NCBI RefSeq assembly: GCF_017744045.1
Contig: NZ_JAGHRD010000004.1
Length of the DNA stretch: 64,000 bases
Source of the DNA: Pelagimonas sp017744045
GTDB taxonomy: Bacteria > Pseudomonadota > Alphaproteobacteria > Rhodobacterales > Rhodobacteraceae
Reading direction: 5' to 3' (one strand)
The notes beneath the pieces were generated by a model. It did not search any database and was not told where the DNA came from. It saw only the letters and a program-made list of their open reading frames with translations. The first letter of the stretch is position 1; each line of letters begins with the position of its first letter. This document shows positions 1 through 9,330 of the stretch, piece by piece. A program made the position numbers and the translations under genes.

Positions 1-9
1 GAACACATC

Positions 10-453
10 ATGCGAGCTTTGTTGCAGCGCGTCTCTGAGGCGCGGGTTGAGGTCGATGGCGAGATCATCGGAGAGATCGGCGAAGGCCTGTTGATCCTGA
101 TTTGTGCCATGCAGGGGGATGGTGAAGCGCAAGCGGATAAGCTGGCTGCCAAGATCGCCAAAATCCGGATCTTCAAAGATGAGGACGGCCGCATGAACCG
201 ATCCTTGCTGGATATTGGCGGCAGCGCTCTGGTGGTGAGCCAGTTCACGCTGGCAGCCGATACCAAGCGCGGCAATCGCCCCGGATTTTCCACGGCGGCT
301 GCTCCGGATGTGGGCGAGAAACTCTATGAGTATTTCGCCGAACAAGTAGCCGCGCAGGGCATTCCAGTTGCCAAAGGGCGGTTCGGGGCCGATATGCAGG
401 TCAGCCTAACCAATGCCGGCCCGGTGACGATCTGGATGGACAGCGAGGCGTGA
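10..453 (+). CDS. dtd: D-aminoacyl-tRNA deacylase
   Basis: This 147-residue protein hydrolyses D-amino acids (and glycine mischarged on tRNA-Ala) from tRNA in the cytoplasm. It carries both family signatures: SQFTL at residues 77-81 and the cross-subunit Gly-cisPro motif NAGPVT at 135-140. The length is normal for DTD and the N-terminus MRALLQRV is typical, so the ATG at 10 is taken as the start. It runs convergently into the secretion genes, with the double-hairpin repeat at 461-502 in the gap. Confidence 0.96.
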   Translation: MRALLQRVSEARVEVDGEIIGEIGEGLLILICAMQGDGEAQADKLAAKIAKIRIFKDEDGRMNRSLLDIGGSALVVSQFTLAADTKRGNRPGFSTAAAPDVGEKLYEYFAEQVAAQGIPVAKGRFGADMQVSLTNAGPVTIWMDSEA

Positions 454-460
454 CGCCACC

Positions 461-502
461 AAAATCCATCCATGGATTTTGCAAATTCCGTCGACGGAAT
501 TT
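461..502. repeat. 42-bp tandem double-hairpin repeat, copy 1
   Basis: Two adjacent hairpins, each with 8-bp arms and a 4-nt loop, separated by GC. The first has arms AAAATCCA/TGGATTTT (461-480) and the second AAATTCCG/CGGAATTT (483-502). A second copy with the same 20+2+20 layout lies at 62735-62776. Here it sits between two convergent genes and could act as a bidirectional terminator or transcript-end stabiliser. Confidence 0.7.
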
Positions 503-520
503 GGAGCAACAAGCCCGCCC

Positions 521-1702
521 CTATGGTTCCCTAAAGGCCTCGCGCGATTTGTAGAGCGGTTTCAGCAGATACTGCAAAACCGTCTTTTCGCCTGTGTGCA
601 ACTCCGCCTGCGCCTGCATGCCGGGGCGGATTTCCATCGCAATCTGACGATCTGTCATTGATGCGGTATCCACCCTGATCGAAACCTTGTAATGCGCTTC
701 ACTTTCAGGGCGACGCTCATCCTTGAACGTGTCGGCCGAGATCACGTCGACGCGCCCCTTCAAGGTCCCATAAATCGTGTAATCATATGCCGTCAGCTTG
801 ATCGTCGCCTCTTGGCCGGGGCGGATATTGGCGATGTTTTCGGGCTTTACCTGCGCCTCGACAAACAGCTCTTCATCCACCGGAATGATCTGCAAAATCT
901 CTTCGCCGGGGCGCACGACGCCGCCAATCGTGGTCACACTGAGGTTATTGACGATCCCATGCATGGGCGAGGTCAGCACCGTGCGGTTCAACTGGTCCTG
1001 CGAAGCTTTCAGGTTTTGCTGCAAGGTCGCCAGCTCTTTCAGCGTATCCGAATATTCTTCGGCGCGGGCCAATTCGGTCTGCGTGACAATCTCGTCATAG
1101 GCTTTCTTGGCATCCGCATGGGCCTTGCGTGCCCGCGTGACCTCGATCAGGGCAACGACCTTTTTCTTCAGCAAGTTCTCCATCAGCTCCAGCTCACTGC
1201 TGGCCTGATCCAACACGCTGCGCGCACCGGTCGAACGGCTGAGGAAATCGGATTGGCGCGCGAAAAGCAGCGCCTCCTCTGACGCGACCATCTGAGGCGA
1301 GCGCATCGCCAAAGATGCGGGGACGTCAAAGCTTGACGCCCCCGCCAGTTCGGCCTCGAGCCGCAGGCGGCGGATCTCGAGGGCGGTGATCTGGTCGCTC
1401 AGGTCATCAACCGAGCTTTTGAACTGCGTACCATGCAACCGCGCCAGCACATCGCCGCGCAAAACTTCATCCCCTTCCTTGACCAGCAACTCTGACAGAA
1501 TGCCGCCTTCGAGGTTTTGGATGATTTGCGGACGCGAAGATGAAATGATCTCGCCCTCCGCACGAACAATTTCGTCTACCCAGGCGAAGGAAGCCCAGAT
1601 GACAAAGGCCCAGACCGAAATGGCACAAAGCCAGATCGTCATTGAGGGGCCCTTCATATCCTGCTGCAACTGCGCTGCGAGATTTGTCGAAGATACAGCC
1701 AT
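521..1702 (-). CDS. HlyD-family membrane fusion protein of type I secretion system
   Basis: Periplasmic adaptor linking the inner-membrane ABC exporter to the TolC-like pore. It has one N-terminal membrane helix (about 22-42), a biotinyl-lipoyl-like segment with the QNLEGG signature (about 62-90), a long coiled coil (about 95-245), then a beta-barrel part ending in the HlyD C-terminal signature near GMQAQAEL. It has 393 residues from the ATG at 1702. That ATG overlaps the exporter stop as TGATG; a GTG one codon upstream is possible. It is the last gene of the adhesin-secretion set. Confidence 0.93.
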   Translation of the reverse strand: MAVSSTNLAAQLQQDMKGPSMTIWLCAISVWAFVIWASFAWVDEIVRAEGEIISSSRPQIIQNLEGGILSELLVKEGDEVLRGDVLARLHGTQFKSSVDDLSDQITALEIRRLRLEAELAGASSFDVPASLAMRSPQMVASEEALLFARQSDFLSRSTGARSVLDQASSELELMENLLKKKVVALIEVTRARKAHADAKKAYDEIVTQTELARAEEYSDTLKELATLQQNLKASQDQLNRTVLTSPMHGIVNNLSVTTIGGVVRPGEEILQIIPVDEELFVEAQVKPENIANIRPGQEATIKLTAYDYTIYGTLKGRVDVISADTFKDERRPESEAHYKVSIRVDTASMTDRQIAMEIRPGMQAQAELHTGEKTVLQYLLKPLYKSREAFREP

Positions 1703-3930
1703 CACGCAGCCCCCTGCCCTACAATACCATTACCTGCGGCGCGCAGGTGATCGAGCACCTGATCACGCGGACCATCAATCGCCAGCCGACCATTGGCCAG
1801 GATCAAAGTGCGCGAGGCCAAAGACAAGATTGGCACACGGTGGGTGGCGATCACAGCCGTGCGCCCCTCAAGCCAGCTTTCCAGCCGCGAAATCAGCGTC
1901 TTTTCCAGCGTTTGATCCAAGGCTGCTGTCGGTTCATCCAGCAGACAAATATCCGGATCCTGCAACCAAAGCCGCGCCCAGCCGATGCTTTGACGCTGCC
2001 CAACGGACAGACCTTCGCCGCCGTCGCGGATCTCAAGATCCAGCCCCTTGGGGTGAGATTTCACAAATTGCCCCAACCCGGCAAAATCCAGCGCCTCATA
2101 GAGCCGCTCGTCATTGCGCTCCATCATGTTGAGGTTCAGGTTGTCGCGCAGCGTGCCATGGAACAGGCGCACATCCTGGCCAAGATAGCCGATGGTGCGG
2201 CGCAAATCGCGCGGTTCGATCTGGCTCATCTCTGTGCCATCAATCAACAGCTTGCCAGCGGTTGGCGCATAAAGCCCAGTCAACATTTTGAGCAAAGTCG
2301 ATTTACCCGAGCCATTGGCCCCGAGAATGGCCAAGACCTGACCCGGTTGGATCTTCAGGGCTTGCAGGTCCAAAACTGCCGCACCTTCGGGATCGTAATG
2401 ATAGGCTGCATCGCGCAGCTCATATTCTCCGCGCAGCTTTTCACGGCGCAGATAAGTGCGCTCGCTCGACCGGTCAGCGGGTGCATGAGCAATAGAATCC
2501 AAACCGTCCAGCGCGCTTTTGACGTTGCCCCAGCGTGCCATGATACCCGACAGCTGCGTCAAAGGGGCCAATGTGCGCGAGGACAAGATGCCAACCGCAA
2601 TGATCGAACCAACGGTGAACTCTCCGGCAAAGACCAGATAGGTGCCAGTGATCACAGCGCCCACATAGGTCGCTTGCTGTACCCCTTGGCTCCAGAATTG
2701 CAGGCTAGCGGCCAGTTTGCGTTGCTCGCTGGATTTCAACGCTTGCACGGCGGTCAGCTCTTCCCAATTTCGAGCAAAGCGATCTTCGGCGCGTTGGGTT
2801 TTGATCGTGTCCAGCTCGACCACGACCTCTTGCAACAATCGGGATTGCTTGGCCGAGGCCCCCTGCATTTCCTGCGTCAGCCGAATCATCTTTTTCTGCA
2901 GTAGAAAGCCCGGCACAACCATCATGATCCCGCCCGCGATCAACACCCAGACAACTGACCCGGCGATGGACCAAACCAAAGCAAGGAAGACAAAGATAAA
3001 CGGGATGTCAGCCAAAGCGCCAACCGTCGAGGCAGTAAAGAATTCGCGCACCGAACCAAATTCGCGCATTGCTGCGAAGAGTTGCGAGGGGGACCGACCA
3101 GCGAGATCCGAACGCATGGACAGAAGCCGATCCATCAAGGTCTTTTGCACGCCAAGTTCAATCTGACGCCCCGCCCCGTCCAGCAATTGCGAACGCGCCA
3201 CTTTAAGGAACGCCTCAAGCAGCAGCGCCAAACCAGCCCCTGCTGCCAGCACCCAAAGCGTGGCCTCGGATTGGTGCGGGATCACGCGGTCATAGACCTG
3301 CAACGAAAAGAGTGCGACGGACACTGCTAAGAGGTTCGCAACAAAGGACCCCAAGGCCACCTCACCAAAATGGCGGGAGAAGCGGCGGAAGTGCCCCCAG
3401 AACCAATGGTTGTCCTCATCCAACTTGGCGTGGGTCTCAGACAGGGTTTTAACCGGAGCCTCGGCGCGCACCAAGCGGCCCGAGAAATAGGGGCCGAACT
3501 CGGCAATGGCGACTTCGTTCTTGTGGTCGGTCGATCCCTCTTCAAAGATCGTCAACCCGCCATCACGTTGGCCAAGGACCAGCACAGTCTGACCATTGCT
3601 CATCAGGGCAATCGCCGGCCACAAGGTGGGCACAAGACTGTCAGGTTCCTCCAGCTCAGCCATCAGCCCCGCGGCCTCAAGCCCTGCCTTTATGGCGATC
3701 TCATCATAGCTGTCGTCGCACCCGGCTTCGCGCGCCAGAGCTTCGAGCACATCCGTCTTTTTCGCCTCGACGCCCATGCGGGCGGCCAGGGTCAGGATCA
3801 TATCCGCGCGCGCCAGCGCTTTGTCGGAATGCTTGGGCTTGCGGCTCAGGCTTGTTGCACCAGTTGGCACCGCGCGCAAAACCGCGTCACGCGCCCGGTC
3901 TGCCATGTTGAGGATCTTGGGAGAGGTCAA
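1702..3930 (-). CDS. Type I secretion ABC transporter, LapB-like (permease-ATPase)
   Basis: Inner-membrane exporter that powers secretion of the adjacent adhesin. The 742 residues contain a C39-peptidase-like N-terminal domain (about 40-165) without an obvious catalytic Cys-His pair, so it probably recognises rather than cleaves. A six-helix membrane domain (about 190-470) and a nucleotide-binding domain follow: Walker A GANGSGKST 537-545, signature LSVGQ 641-645, Walker B ICLLDEP 661-667 and H-loop His697. Its start overlaps the TolC-like stop by ATGA and its stop overlaps the HlyD start, indicating coupled translation. The degenerate peptidase domain is typical of LapB-type exporters of large adhesins. 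Confidence 0.93.
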   Translation of the reverse strand: MTSPKILNMADRARDAVLRAVPTGATSLSRKPKHSDKALARADMILTLAARMGVEAKKTDVLEALAREAGCDDSYDEIAIKAGLEAAGLMAELEEPDSLVPTLWPAIALMSNGQTVLVLGQRDGGLTIFEEGSTDHKNEVAIAEFGPYFSGRLVRAEAPVKTLSETHAKLDEDNHWFWGHFRRFSRHFGEVALGSFVANLLAVSVALFSLQVYDRVIPHQSEATLWVLAAGAGLALLLEAFLKVARSQLLDGAGRQIELGVQKTLMDRLLSMRSDLAGRSPSQLFAAMREFGSVREFFTASTVGALADIPFIFVFLALVWSIAGSVVWVLIAGGIMMVVPGFLLQKKMIRLTQEMQGASAKQSRLLQEVVVELDTIKTQRAEDRFARNWEELTAVQALKSSEQRKLAASLQFWSQGVQQATYVGAVITGTYLVFAGEFTVGSIIAVGILSSRTLAPLTQLSGIMARWGNVKSALDGLDSIAHAPADRSSERTYLRREKLRGEYELRDAAYHYDPEGAAVLDLQALKIQPGQVLAILGANGSGKSTLLKMLTGLYAPTAGKLLIDGTEMSQIEPRDLRRTIGYLGQDVRLFHGTLRDNLNLNMMERNDERLYEALDFAGLGQFVKSHPKGLDLEIRDGGEGLSVGQRQSIGWARLWLQDPDICLLDEPTAALDQTLEKTLISRLESWLEGRTAVIATHRVPILSLASRTLILANGRLAIDGPRDQVLDHLRAAGNGIVGQGAA

Positions 3931-5246
3931 ATCTGCGCCCCTTCCGCCAGACCACCCCGCAGGCGGGCCAACTCCAATTCGGCGCGCGCCGCCTTGAACT
4001 TCAACTCGATCTCGCGCTCAACCGCTTGCGCATAGGTTTCGTACACACCAACCACATCCATGACCTGTCTTTGTCCGCCATCATACTGCGCCTGGAACAG
4101 ATCCAGGTTTTGCTTTGCCTGCGCCGTCAGAACAGCCGCCTCGCCAACTTGGCGCTTGAAAGCCTCCAACTGACGGGTTTGCGCGGCGACATCACGGGCC
4201 GCGATTTCGCGGGCCTCTTCAACGCGCCGTGACGCTGTTTCCTTTGTGATTTCAAGCGCTTCGAATTCGGCCATGGTTCCAAGGCTGAACAGGTTGTCCG
4301 TCGTCACCTCCAACCCGCCAGCGACCGGGCTTTGCCCGCCGGAGGCATTGGCATAGAGCCCTGGCAAATGGCCAGCGCGGGCGATTTTGGCTTCGGCGAT
4401 GGTGCGCTCTTTCTCAGCGCGGGCGCGCAGAACGCCCAAGGCCTCTGCCGATGCATCAGCACGCAGCCCACCAATGCCGCGCAGATCGCTAAGATTGCGG
4501 GCCGACATGGCGTTCAGCTCGGCCATCGCCGTGACTGTCGCTTCTTGCGCCTCGGACGAGCGGGCGCGCATGGAAGCGAGTTTTTGCTGCAGAATGTTGA
4601 GGTCTGACATGTCCGATACGCCGCCATTCACCCGCTCCTGCATGACCCATTCAAAATGGCTCATATCCTGAATGGCGGTGGCAAGATGTGTGGTGACAGC
4701 ACGGTTCTGTTCGGCCTTGAGGTACAGCGAAAGCGCGTCATGCACCCGTTTATTACCATCCTCAACCAAGGTGACCGCCGCCATTTCGACATTTGCCTTG
4801 GCCAGATCGCGCTCGGCCTTTTTGCGGCCATTGTCAAAGATGACCTGATTGACCACCAGATCGGCGACAAAATCCCCAAGCGAGTTCAAAGAGACGCGCG
4901 GACCAATCGATGGCAGCCAGTTGTATTTCGACGCATCCTCGCGCAGCCGTGCGACGCGCAACTCGGCCTCGGCCACGCGGGCATCCGACGCAATCACCGC
5001 ATCAGCGACGCGGCTATAGGGCGTGCCAGACATCAGAACCGACGGGCGGGCCTGCAATGTTTTAATGATTTCAGAGGCATCCGACGCGCGGACAACGGTT
5101 TTCTTCGCTGTTCGTGACGCGGGTGCCGCGGCCCCTGGCTCGGCTCCCTTAAAGCGAGACACAACGCCTTCGCCCATATCTTTCATGCATCCGGGCAGCA
5201 TCGCCAACGCGATGATCAAGCCCAGGCTCCGCCTGCTACTGCTCAT
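3927..5246 (-). CDS. TolC/LapE-like outer-membrane efflux lipoprotein
   Basis: 439-residue outer-membrane channel for the type I secretion system. The N-terminus has a lipoprotein signal with lipobox LPGC (Cys20). The rest is helix-rich, Ala/Glu/Arg-heavy and arranged in two similar halves, as in the TolC family (for example VAQLRED-like and ELKFKAARAELE-like stretches of long helices). It lies directly downstream of the adhesin and overlaps the exporter by 4 bp. Substrate specificity is inferred only from the neighbourhood. Confidence 0.87.
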   Translation of the reverse strand: MSSSRRSLGLIIALAMLPGCMKDMGEGVVSRFKGAEPGAAAPASRTAKKTVVRASDASEIIKTLQARPSVLMSGTPYSRVADAVIASDARVAEAELRVARLREDASKYNWLPSIGPRVSLNSLGDFVADLVVNQVIFDNGRKKAERDLAKANVEMAAVTLVEDGNKRVHDALSLYLKAEQNRAVTTHLATAIQDMSHFEWVMQERVNGGVSDMSDLNILQQKLASMRARSSEAQEATVTAMAELNAMSARNLSDLRGIGGLRADASAEALGVLRARAEKERTIAEAKIARAGHLPGLYANASGGQSPVAGGLEVTTDNLFSLGTMAEFEALEITKETASRRVEEAREIAARDVAAQTRQLEAFKRQVGEAAVLTAQAKQNLDLFQAQYDGGQRQVMDVVGVYETYAQAVEREIELKFKAARAELELARLRGGLAEGAQI

Positions 5247-5290
5247 GTCGTGCCCCCGTTTCGGCGCGATTATCGTTATGGTTTTCGGGA

Positions 5291-5320
5291 TCCGGGGCCC
5301 GGTTCAGCCGGGCCTCCGGA
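5291..5320 (-). other. GC-rich hairpin between adhesin and secretion genes
   Basis: Arms TCCGG plus GGCCCGG pair with CCGGGCC plus CCGGA around a 5-nt loop, with one bulged base. No T-run follows on the minus strand. It may therefore reduce readthrough or stabilise the adhesin mRNA 3' end rather than terminate fully. Confidence 0.5.
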
Positions 5321-5334
5321 CGTGTCAAAGGTCG

Positions 5335-8300
5335 TCAGACGACACCTGTGTTGATGTTGGTGATGTCATCATCAATCAGCAATGTGGTGTCACCCAGGGT
5401 ATAGACATTGAATGTCTCGCCGCCCTCGGTATGTGTGCCCGCCGACTGCGCACCGGTGATGGTCACGCTGTCATCTGCCCCACCACGAACCACCAGCGTA
5501 TCTGTGTTGGCCGACAGGGCCGCCAGTTGATCCTCGGTGATGGTCAGGTTGGTGTCCTCGGCAAAGTTCAGATCAATCGCTTCGACATTAAAGCCAGACA
5601 CAGCCGATGCCAGCGCGTCGGTCATGGTCAGCGTGTCAGAGGAATCTTCGGTCACCAAGAGCGAACTGGACATGTTGCCCGCATCATCCGTGCTGCCCAG
5701 AACCAACAGGCTGCCATCCGAAACCGGAGTTTGCAGCGGCAGGAACAGCTCGCTGCCAATCTGCACAGGTTCGCCATCAGAGGTGCTGAGCGCCAGTTCA
5801 TTGACTGTTGTCGACGCGCCGCTGCCCGTGACTTCGCCGATATAGACCTCATTATCTGTCAGCTCGGTGCGGATCGTGTCGGTGGCGTTGCCATCGCTGG
5901 TGCGGCCATCGCCCACCCAATCCAACGCCTGAGGCACATCGGTGTCAATCGAGATCGACGTGGTTGTCGAACGTGTGTTGCCGGCCAGATCAGTGGCGGT
6001 CACGGTTGCGGTTTCCACGCTGGTCCCGGCTGGGATCGAGCTTGGCGGGATGTTCACGCTCCAGCTGCCATCATTAGCGACAGTGGCTGTGTGCTGGACA
6101 CCGCCAAAGGTTACCACAACAGTCGAACCGCTTTCGACCTGACCAGTCAAGGTAAAGCCGTTGCGGGCCTCTTCGGCATTGATCACATCATCTGCTGTGA
6201 TCGGTGCGTCAGAAACGCTGAGCTCATTCACAATGGTGTCGACCACGAACTGAACCGAGGTGTCATCCACGTTGCCCACTGCATCGGTGGTGCGCACGAT
6301 GGCGGTCTCAACCGATTCACCGCTTGGGATCTCGCTGGACGAGAAGGTCACCGTCCAGTTGCCATCATTGTCCACGGTCGCCGTACGGGTCACACCGTTA
6401 AAGACCACCTCAACCGTGCCGCCCGGCTCGGTTGTGCCAGCCAGAGTGAAACCGTCCGACGCTTCATCCGCATTGATGACATTGTCACCTTCAATCGGGC
6501 GCGTGCTGGTGGCGAAGTTCTGAACTTCGGTGTCCACTTCAACACTGTCCGTGCGGGTCAGAGTGTTGCCCGCGCTATCGGTGATCGTCGCAGTTATATT
6601 CGCCGTGTAGGTTCCCGGAGTGATCTCATGCGCCGCAAACGGGGCCACCCAGATACCGCTCGCATCGGTGATCACAGTATGCGTTACACCGTTCATGGTC
6701 ACGTCAACCGCCTGGAACGGTGTCGATGTCCCGGTCAGGGTCACGCCGTCAGACGCTTCGACAAAGTTGACGACATCGTCACCCTCAACCGGTGCCGGCG
6801 AGATCGTCAGGATCCCTGCATCGGTGTCAAAGGTCACTGGCTGCGAAATAGTCTCGGTGTTGCCTGCCAAATCGGTGGAAACCGCCGTCATGGTCAGGGT
6901 CTGCTCACCCGATGGCAATTGGCCAGCCGTAAAGGTTGCGGTCCAGTTGCCGTTCGCGTCCACCATGGCCGGAACAGTCACACCTGCCAAGGTCACTTGC
7001 ACGGTGCCGCCCGGTTCGGTTGTGCCTGTCAGTGTCAGCCCCTGCGACGCTTCTTCGGCATTGACCACCGCATCGGCACCGCCTGGGGTCGATGTGAAGT
7101 CGAAGTTGCGCACATAGGTGTCGACGTCAATGGTCCCGGTCGCCGTCGCCGAGTTACCCGCCGCATCAGTCGCAACCGCGGTCACGTTCAACACGGTTTC
7201 GCCGGTTGGAACGCTGGCTGCTGGCACGTTGACACTCCAGCTGCCGCTGGCATCGATCACTGTGTTCAACACGGTGCCGCCAACGGAAACCGCCACAGAC
7301 GCGCCTGCTTCACCGACGCCGGTCAGGACAAACCCATCAGCCCCTTCGACCGCGTTGATCACGCCGTCACCTTCAACAAGGCCGGTGCCCACGGCAACGT
7401 CGATCTGCGTATCAATATTGATGGCACCGCTCACCGAAGAGACGTTGCCCGCCAAATCGGTCGAGGTGACATAAGCGTTGGCAATTGTGGTGCCCGCTGG
7501 CAAGAAACCTGCGCCAATATCCACCGACCAAGTGCCGTCGGACTGAACAGTTGTCGTCCAGGTATTATAGTCGATTTCGACCTCGATAGTGGCCCCAGCC
7601 TCGCCAGTGCCGGTCAGGGTCACGGTGCCATTATGCTCGGACGCGTTGACGATGCCGTCGCCAGTGATGTCGGCTGTGTTCACGGTCACGCTGGCCTCGG
7701 TATCAACGTTAAAGCCATGGGTCATGGTCACGACATTGCCGGACAGATCGGTTGAAACAATCTCGGCTGTTGTCGAATATGTGCCGCTTGCCAGCATCGA
7801 GCTGTCAAATGTGACACTCCAGCTGCCATCATCGCCCGCGGTCACAGTCTGGCTCTGACCTTCGATTGTCACCACAATGGTCGACCCGGCCTGGCTGGAG
7901 CCAACCAGAGTGACACCTGCGGAATATTCGGTCAGGTTGATCAGGTCGTCACCGGTCAAAGGACCGTTGGTCAGAGAGATTTCGTTGACCGTGTCGATCT
8001 GGATCACTTCGGTAATGGTGGTCACATTGCCAAAGCTGTCTTCGGCGGTGATCACGATGTCTTGCGTGTATTCACCGGCAGGCAGGACCGTCGCGTCAAA
8101 GGTAAAGGACCATGTGCCACCCTCACCGACGGTGATGGTTTCAACATGCTCGCCAATCGTGACAGTCAGCGTTGAGCCTGCTTCGGCAGTGCCGGAGAGT
8201 TCAACACCATCTTCGTGGTTGTCGCCGTTAAAGAAATCACCAACGGAAACAGTGCCTTCGCTGACTTCCAGAGCTGGTGGCGTTGTGTCGACCTCAAAGC

Positions 8301-9138
8301 TGGGGCCGTCAAGTTCGGTGACTGTCCCGTCCGGGCTGGTCACAACAACTGGCACATCCGGGTAAACGCCATCCTCTGGGAAATCATCGCCTTCAAAGAC
8401 CGCTTCCCAGGTGCCATCTTCGCCAACGACGGTTTCCACCGTTTCATCGCCGATTGTAACAACCACATCCGAGCCGGTTTCGCCAGTCCCGGTTACGGTG
8501 ATCGAGGGGTCGTCGCCACCGCCGATGTCAGTGTCAGCATCCGGGTCGTCGACAGTCGGCACGATCGGGTCGATCGAACCGCCACCACCGCCACCATCGC
8601 CGTCACCACCCAAACCAACCAGAGCGGCCGCGCCCAGACCCGCAGCGCCAATGCCACCCAGACCCAAACCGCCGGCCGCGCCCAGCAGGCCAGCGCCAAG
8701 CATCGAAACTTCTTCGCCTTCCGGATCATAAGGAACGCCGCCATCCAAGGCGACACGTGGCTCTTCGACAAAGATAAGATCGTCGGTTGGGCTCCATTTG
8801 CCCCATGTCTCGGTCGGGCCGTATTGCGCAAACAACGCGCCGCCGTCTGCTTCGACAAAGCTGACTTGGTTCAGTTCACCAGCCGAGCTTAGGAACAGGC
8901 GGCTTCCGCCGCCATCATCCGCAAAATACCCTTCGAGTACGATCACGCGACCATCGGTCAGGGTAATCAAGAGATCGTCAGCAGCCCGGTCATATCCGCG
9001 CAACTCAGATCTGGCCAAATTCAGGGAAATGTCCTGCCCGCCACGTGCGTCAATGAGAAAATCCTCATTCGCCCCGCCTACAGAACCACGCTCAATCGCA
9101 CCCACAGGGGTACGCACCACGAAATCGATCGCGCTCAT
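5335..9138 (-). CDS. Large repetitive surface adhesin (BapA-like, type I secreted)
   Basis: 1267-residue acidic secreted protein. The N-terminal ~120 residues resemble the BapA prefix domain (a beta-rich module around LITLTDGRVIVLEGYF). A Gly/Ala-rich linker follows (about 150-195). Then come nine tandem Ig-like repeats of roughly 90-100 residues, each with VxLxGTxExG, DGxWSV and TDxxGN signatures and ending in a VDT-type junction. A ~190-residue non-repeated C-terminus ends in acidic/hydrophobic residues (LLIDDDITNINTGVV), as expected of a C-terminal type I secretion signal. No RTX nonapeptides were seen. The next genes encode a full exporter, so surface display and biofilm adhesion are the likely roles. 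Confidence 0.85.
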   Translation of the reverse strand: MSAIDFVVRTPVGAIERGSVGGANEDFLIDARGGQDISLNLARSELRGYDRAADDLLITLTDGRVIVLEGYFADDGGGSRLFLSSAGELNQVSFVEADGGALFAQYGPTETWGKWSPTDDLIFVEEPRVALDGGVPYDPEGEEVSMLGAGLLGAAGGLGLGGIGAAGLGAAALVGLGGDGDGGGGGGSIDPIVPTVDDPDADTDIGGGDDPSITVTGTGETGSDVVVTIGDETVETVVGEDGTWEAVFEGDDFPEDGVYPDVPVVVTSPDGTVTELDGPSFEVDTTPPALEVSEGTVSVGDFFNGDNHEDGVELSGTAEAGSTLTVTIGEHVETITVGEGGTWSFTFDATVLPAGEYTQDIVITAEDSFGNVTTITEVIQIDTVNEISLTNGPLTGDDLINLTEYSAGVTLVGSSQAGSTIVVTIEGQSQTVTAGDDGSWSVTFDSSMLASGTYSTTAEIVSTDLSGNVVTMTHGFNVDTEASVTVNTADITGDGIVNASEHNGTVTLTGTGEAGATIEVEIDYNTWTTTVQSDGTWSVDIGAGFLPAGTTIANAYVTSTDLAGNVSSVSGAINIDTQIDVAVGTGLVEGDGVINAVEGADGFVLTGVGEAGASVAVSVGGTVLNTVIDASGSWSVNVPAASVPTGETVLNVTAVATDAAGNSATATGTIDVDTYVRNFDFTSTPGGADAVVNAEEASQGLTLTGTTEPGGTVQVTLAGVTVPAMVDANGNWTATFTAGQLPSGEQTLTMTAVSTDLAGNTETISQPVTFDTDAGILTISPAPVEGDDVVNFVEASDGVTLTGTSTPFQAVDVTMNGVTHTVITDASGIWVAPFAAHEITPGTYTANITATITDSAGNTLTRTDSVEVDTEVQNFATSTRPIEGDNVINADEASDGFTLAGTTEPGGTVEVVFNGVTRTATVDNDGNWTVTFSSSEIPSGESVETAIVRTTDAVGNVDDTSVQFVVDTIVNELSVSDAPITADDVINAEEARNGFTLTGQVESGSTVVVTFGGVQHTATVANDGSWSVNIPPSSIPAGTSVETATVTATDLAGNTRSTTTSISIDTDVPQALDWVGDGRTSDGNATDTIRTELTDNEVYIGEVTGSGASTTVNELALSTSDGEPVQIGSELFLPLQTPVSDGSLLVLGSTDDAGNMSSSLLVTEDSSDTLTMTDALASAVSGFNVEAIDLNFAEDTNLTITEDQLAALSANTDTLVVRGGADDSVTITGAQSAGTHTEGGETFNVYTLGDTTLLIDDDITNINTGVV

Positions 9139-9160
9139 GATAACACCGCTCTACCTCTAC

Positions 9161-9186
9161 GTGACCGTATTATTTTTTTTGGTCAC
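9161..9186 (-). promoter_or_regulatory. Inverted repeat upstream of adhesin gene
   Basis: GTGACC and GGTCAC arms flank a 14-nt AT-rich spacer containing a run of T (A on the minus strand), 23 bp before the adhesin ATG. It could be an operator or a 5' leader hairpin. A weak promoter (TTGCGT, 17 bp, AAATAA on the minus strand, around 9187-9215) lies just upstream. The remaining 9187-9330 holds nothing else recognisable. Confidence 0.35.
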
Positions 9187-9330
9187 TTATTTGCTCTGCC
9201 GCAGTCTTAACGCAATTTTGTGAATCAGGCTAGAAGGAATATTGGTGAGCTAGCAAAATCTTGGGGTTAGACGGCGAATCGGCACGAATTACGTGCCAAA
9301 TTGTGACAAAAAAGCGGCATTTGAGGCCTG

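Noticed and set aside
5023..7755. 910-codon open frame on the plus strand
   Set aside because: Antisense shadow of the repetitive adhesin and TolC-like genes, caused by GC-rich repeats; His/Arg-rich and without any domain.
5335..9138. Regular ~300-bp repeats as a possible CRISPR or satellite array
   Set aside because: They are diverged in-frame protein repeats of the adhesin, not identical short direct repeats with spacers.
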